From Flavobacterium pectinovorum (lineage in GTDB: Bacteria > Bacteroidota > Bacteroidia > Flavobacteriales > Flavobacteriaceae), in the NCBI RefSeq assembly GCF_022802975.1, contig NZ_JAFEVZ010000003.1, positions 310,001-374,000 of the forward strand: 64,000 nucleotides of DNA. Reading direction: 5' to 3'. A program made the position numbers and the translations under genes. The notes under the pieces were generated by a model. That model worked only from the letters and a program-made list of their open reading frames with translations. It ran no database searches and was not told the origin of the DNA. Below, piece after piece: positions 62,424 through 64,000 of the stretch (position 1 is its first letter; every line of letters begins with the position of its first letter).

Positions 62424-63192
62424 CGGCTTCTATTTTTTGAGTCAGTTCAATAAATTCATCTACACTAAGTTGCTCAGGACGTTTATCAAAGATAGTGTCT
62501 AATCGCAACTCATCAGTTAAATTTAATGTTTTCAAACTGTTACGTAATGTTTTTCGTCTTTGCTGAAAAGCCGTTTTCACTACTGTGAAAAACAACTTTT
62601 CACCACACGGAAGGCTATAATCTTCCTTTCGGGTCATTTTCATCACACCCGATTTGACCTTGGGCGGAGGAATAAAAACATTTTCGTCTACAGTAAACAA
62701 ATACTCAGTATCATAGAAAGCCTGTGCCAGAACGGACAGTATTCCGTAAGTTTTAGATCCTTTTTTCTCGCAGATTCGCTCTGCAACTTCCTTTTGAAAC
62801 ATCCCGGAAAATTCCGGAATCTGATCTCTGAATTCTAATGTTCTAAAAACAATCTGAGTAGAAATGTTATAAGGGAAATTACCAATAATAGCGAACTGCT
62901 TATTTTCGTAAACTTGATTTATGTTGTATTTCAGGAAGTCTTCTGAAATAATTTTGTCTTTTAATTTTGGATAGTTGGCATCCAGATACGCAACAGACTC
63001 ATTATCAATCTCGATTACTCGTGTTGTTACCTCTTTGTCAAGTAAATATTTAGTAAGCACACCCATCCCCGGTCCTATTTCTAAAACCTCATCGTATCCC
63101 TTTAAACTCAAAGTATCGGCAATTGCTTTTGCAATACTTTCATCTTTAAGGAAGTGCTGTCCTAAATGTTTTTTGGCTTTTACTTTTTCCAT
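62407..63192 (-). CDS. rsmA: 16S rRNA (adenine1518/1519-N6)-dimethyltransferase
   Basis: 261 aa. [23 protein letters not shown] motif EIGPGMG at residues 38-44, the NFPY catalytic motif ([10 protein letters not shown]), and [12 protein letters not shown] are diagnostic of RsmA/KsgA. It dimethylates two adenines near the 3' end of 16S rRNA. Upstream of and overlapping mgtE. Confidence 0.96.
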   Translation of the reverse strand: MEKVKAKKHLGQHFLKDESIAKAIADTLSLKGYDEVLEIGPGMGVLTKYLLDKEVTTRVIEIDNESVAYLDANYPKLKDKIISEDFLKYNINQVYENKQFAIIGNFPYNISTQIVFRTLEFRDQIPEFSGMFQKEVAERICEKKGSKTYGILSVLAQAFYDTEYLFTVDENVFIPPPKVKSGVMKMTRKEDYSLPCGEKLFFTVVKTAFQQRRKTLRNSLKTLNLTDELRLDTIFDKRPEQLSVDEFIELTQKIEADGVQS

Positions 63193-63205
63193 TTTCTTTT
63201 CTTGT

Positions 63206-63262
63206 TTTGCCGCGAGGGCGCAAAAGTATTCTTTTTGCAGCGAAGACTCAAAGGCTCAAAGC
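63206..63262. repeat. GCGCAAAG-type intergenic repeat
   Basis: GCCGCGAGGGCGCAAAAGT and GCAGCGAAGACTCAAAGGCT just upstream of rsmA resemble the GCGAACTTTGCG-type repeats elsewhere in the window (inverted). Confidence 0.4.
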
Positions 63263-63298
63263 TTTATTTTTTATTTATTTCTCGAAGTTGTTGAACGT

Positions 63299-63739
63299 CT
63301 AGCAAGTCTTTTCCCTATTTGCTTTGATTTTACTTGTAATCAGGTCTTCTAAAGACAAAACATTCCATTTTAGAAACGTTTTATCATTTACAGTGGTTTC
63401 TTCACTATCGTTATACGCTTCCTCAAAACTTTTATTTACTGAAAACTTAGTTATCAGTTCCAAATCTAAATCAACTGGGGAAAATTTTACAGATATATTT
63501 TGCTCCTGCTGTTTTACATTTTCAGGAAAATCATCAATTTCACATCCCATTTCATTAAAAACCAATACCAGTTTTTTAAAATTATCTTCTGTAGTATCAA
63601 TCCAGAAATCAACATCAGCTGAATGTCTCTGATATCCATGAAAATTAACCGCTCCGCCGCCAACCATTAGCATTCTAACACCGTGCTTATTAGCCAAAGC
63701 AATAAATTCATCTATATTTTGATCCCAAAGTTTTGACAC
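63299..63739 (-). CDS. Nucleotidyltransferase-fold protein
   Basis: 146 aa. MLMVGGGAVNFHGYQRHSADVDFWID has the GG...DxD signature of the minimal nucleotidyltransferase fold (AbiEii/DUF6036-like), with Asp residues of DVD as metal ligands. The rest (VDLDLELITKF, LKWNVLSLEDLITSKIKANR) matches that group. A substrate cannot be assigned. It starts 2 bp after the stop of the small gene 63742-63927, so the two probably act together. Toxin-antitoxin-like function is possible but not shown. Confidence 0.8.
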   Translation of the reverse strand: MSKLWDQNIDEFIALANKHGVRMLMVGGGAVNFHGYQRHSADVDFWIDTTEDNFKKLVLVFNEMGCEIDDFPENVKQQEQNISVKFSPVDLDLELITKFSVNKSFEEAYNDSEETTVNDKTFLKWNVLSLEDLITSKIKANREKTC

Positions 63740-63741
63740 CT

Positions 63742-63927
63742 TTATTTCGGTTTTATAATAATTACAAAATTATCTTTATTCTTTTCTATTCTATTCTTCA
63801 CAGGAAATTGACTTATTCGTTCACTTAGTCTCAAAAAGCTATAAAATCGTTCTGCTTTTGAAAGTTTTAAAAATTCTTCCTGCTGCTGTTTATTACTTTC
63901 ATCCTTTGTTTGAAATCGAATTTCCAT
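63742..63927 (-). CDS. Small charged protein paired with the nucleotidyltransferase
   Basis: 61 aa, rich in Lys, Glu and Gln (SNKQQQEEFLKLSKAERFYSFL), with no membrane segment. I do not recognise it. The 2-bp gap to the nucleotidyltransferase gene indicates one transcript and coordinated translation. Confidence 0.65.
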   Translation of the reverse strand: MEIRFQTKDESNKQQQEEFLKLSKAERFYSFLRLSERISQFPVKNRIEKNKDNFVIIIKPK

Positions 63928-63955
63928 AATAGCCTTTTTAAAATTGAAACTTAAA

Positions 63956-64000
63956 CTAATGTTCCGAAATAACCTCTAACTCTGTTCTGAAAGAAAGCAT
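63956..64000 (-). CDS. Possible 3' end of a gene running out of the window
   Basis: Minus-strand frame open from the window edge to a TAG at 63956-63958, reading ...LSFRTELEVISEH. Only 14 codons are visible, so it could be the end of an upstream gene or chance. Confidence 0.3.
   Translation of the reverse strand: MLSFRTELEVISEH

Overview
The window looks like a chromosomal segment of a Flavobacterium-type member of the Bacteroidota. The evidence is the low GC content, TAnnTTTG -7 promoter elements, few Shine-Dalgarno sites, several proteins ending in type IX secretion (T9SS) sorting tails, a DUF4270 lipoprotein, a CarboxypepD_reg-TonB receptor, an OlsF-type ornithine-lipid synthase, and the short repeats typical of flavobacterial intergenic DNA. 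No rRNA, tRNA, CRISPR array, prophage or complete IS was seen.

Region 1 (1-24.9 kb) is an accessory surface-protein island. It starts with the 5' part of a delta-60 (beta-propeller-like) repeat protein. Five genes on the minus strand follow, encoding predicted T9SS-exported proteins of 1795, 1375, 276, 1180 and 2020 aa; recX lies between the last two. Three of the large genes share a nearly identical 3' block of about 1.6-1.8 kb plus the same terminator. Two of them also share promoter, leader and extended signal peptide. Their middles are different assortments of Ig-like, PKD-like, IPT/TIG and FN3 modules. The 276-aa gene is essentially a signal peptide joined to the common tail. A MITE-like element with perfect 18-bp inverted repeats and a 10-bp target duplication, and two palindromic repeat elements, lie in the same island.

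Region 2 (25.4-37 kb) is mostly housekeeping: an aldo/keto reductase, a GT51 transglycosylase with a long N-terminal extension, radA, a secreted esterase-fold protein whose nucleophile serine is replaced by Asp, panC-panD, and an operon of a GT5-only glycogen-synthase-like protein, a DUF4270 lipoprotein and glmS. Region 3 (37.2-45 kb) has a TonB-dependent receptor paired with an SGNH-hydrolase lipoprotein, atpD-atpC, and an XRE regulator/DUF2975 membrane protein pair.

Region 4 (45.1-52.5 kb) is a biotin cluster, bioF ... bioD-bioA-ketosynthase. It is interrupted by a small membrane protein, a TraB/GumN protein, and an ECF sigma factor with a membrane partner. bioF carries an in-frame repeat insertion. 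Region 5 (52.5-64 kb) has an OmpA-like lipoprotein, xth, olsF, TM2 and DUF805 membrane proteins, a D-2-hydroxyacid dehydrogenase, nhaA, proC, mgtE-rsmA, and a nucleotidyltransferase with a small partner.

All calls come from reading the sequence. Family names rest on recognisable motifs, and no database search was run.
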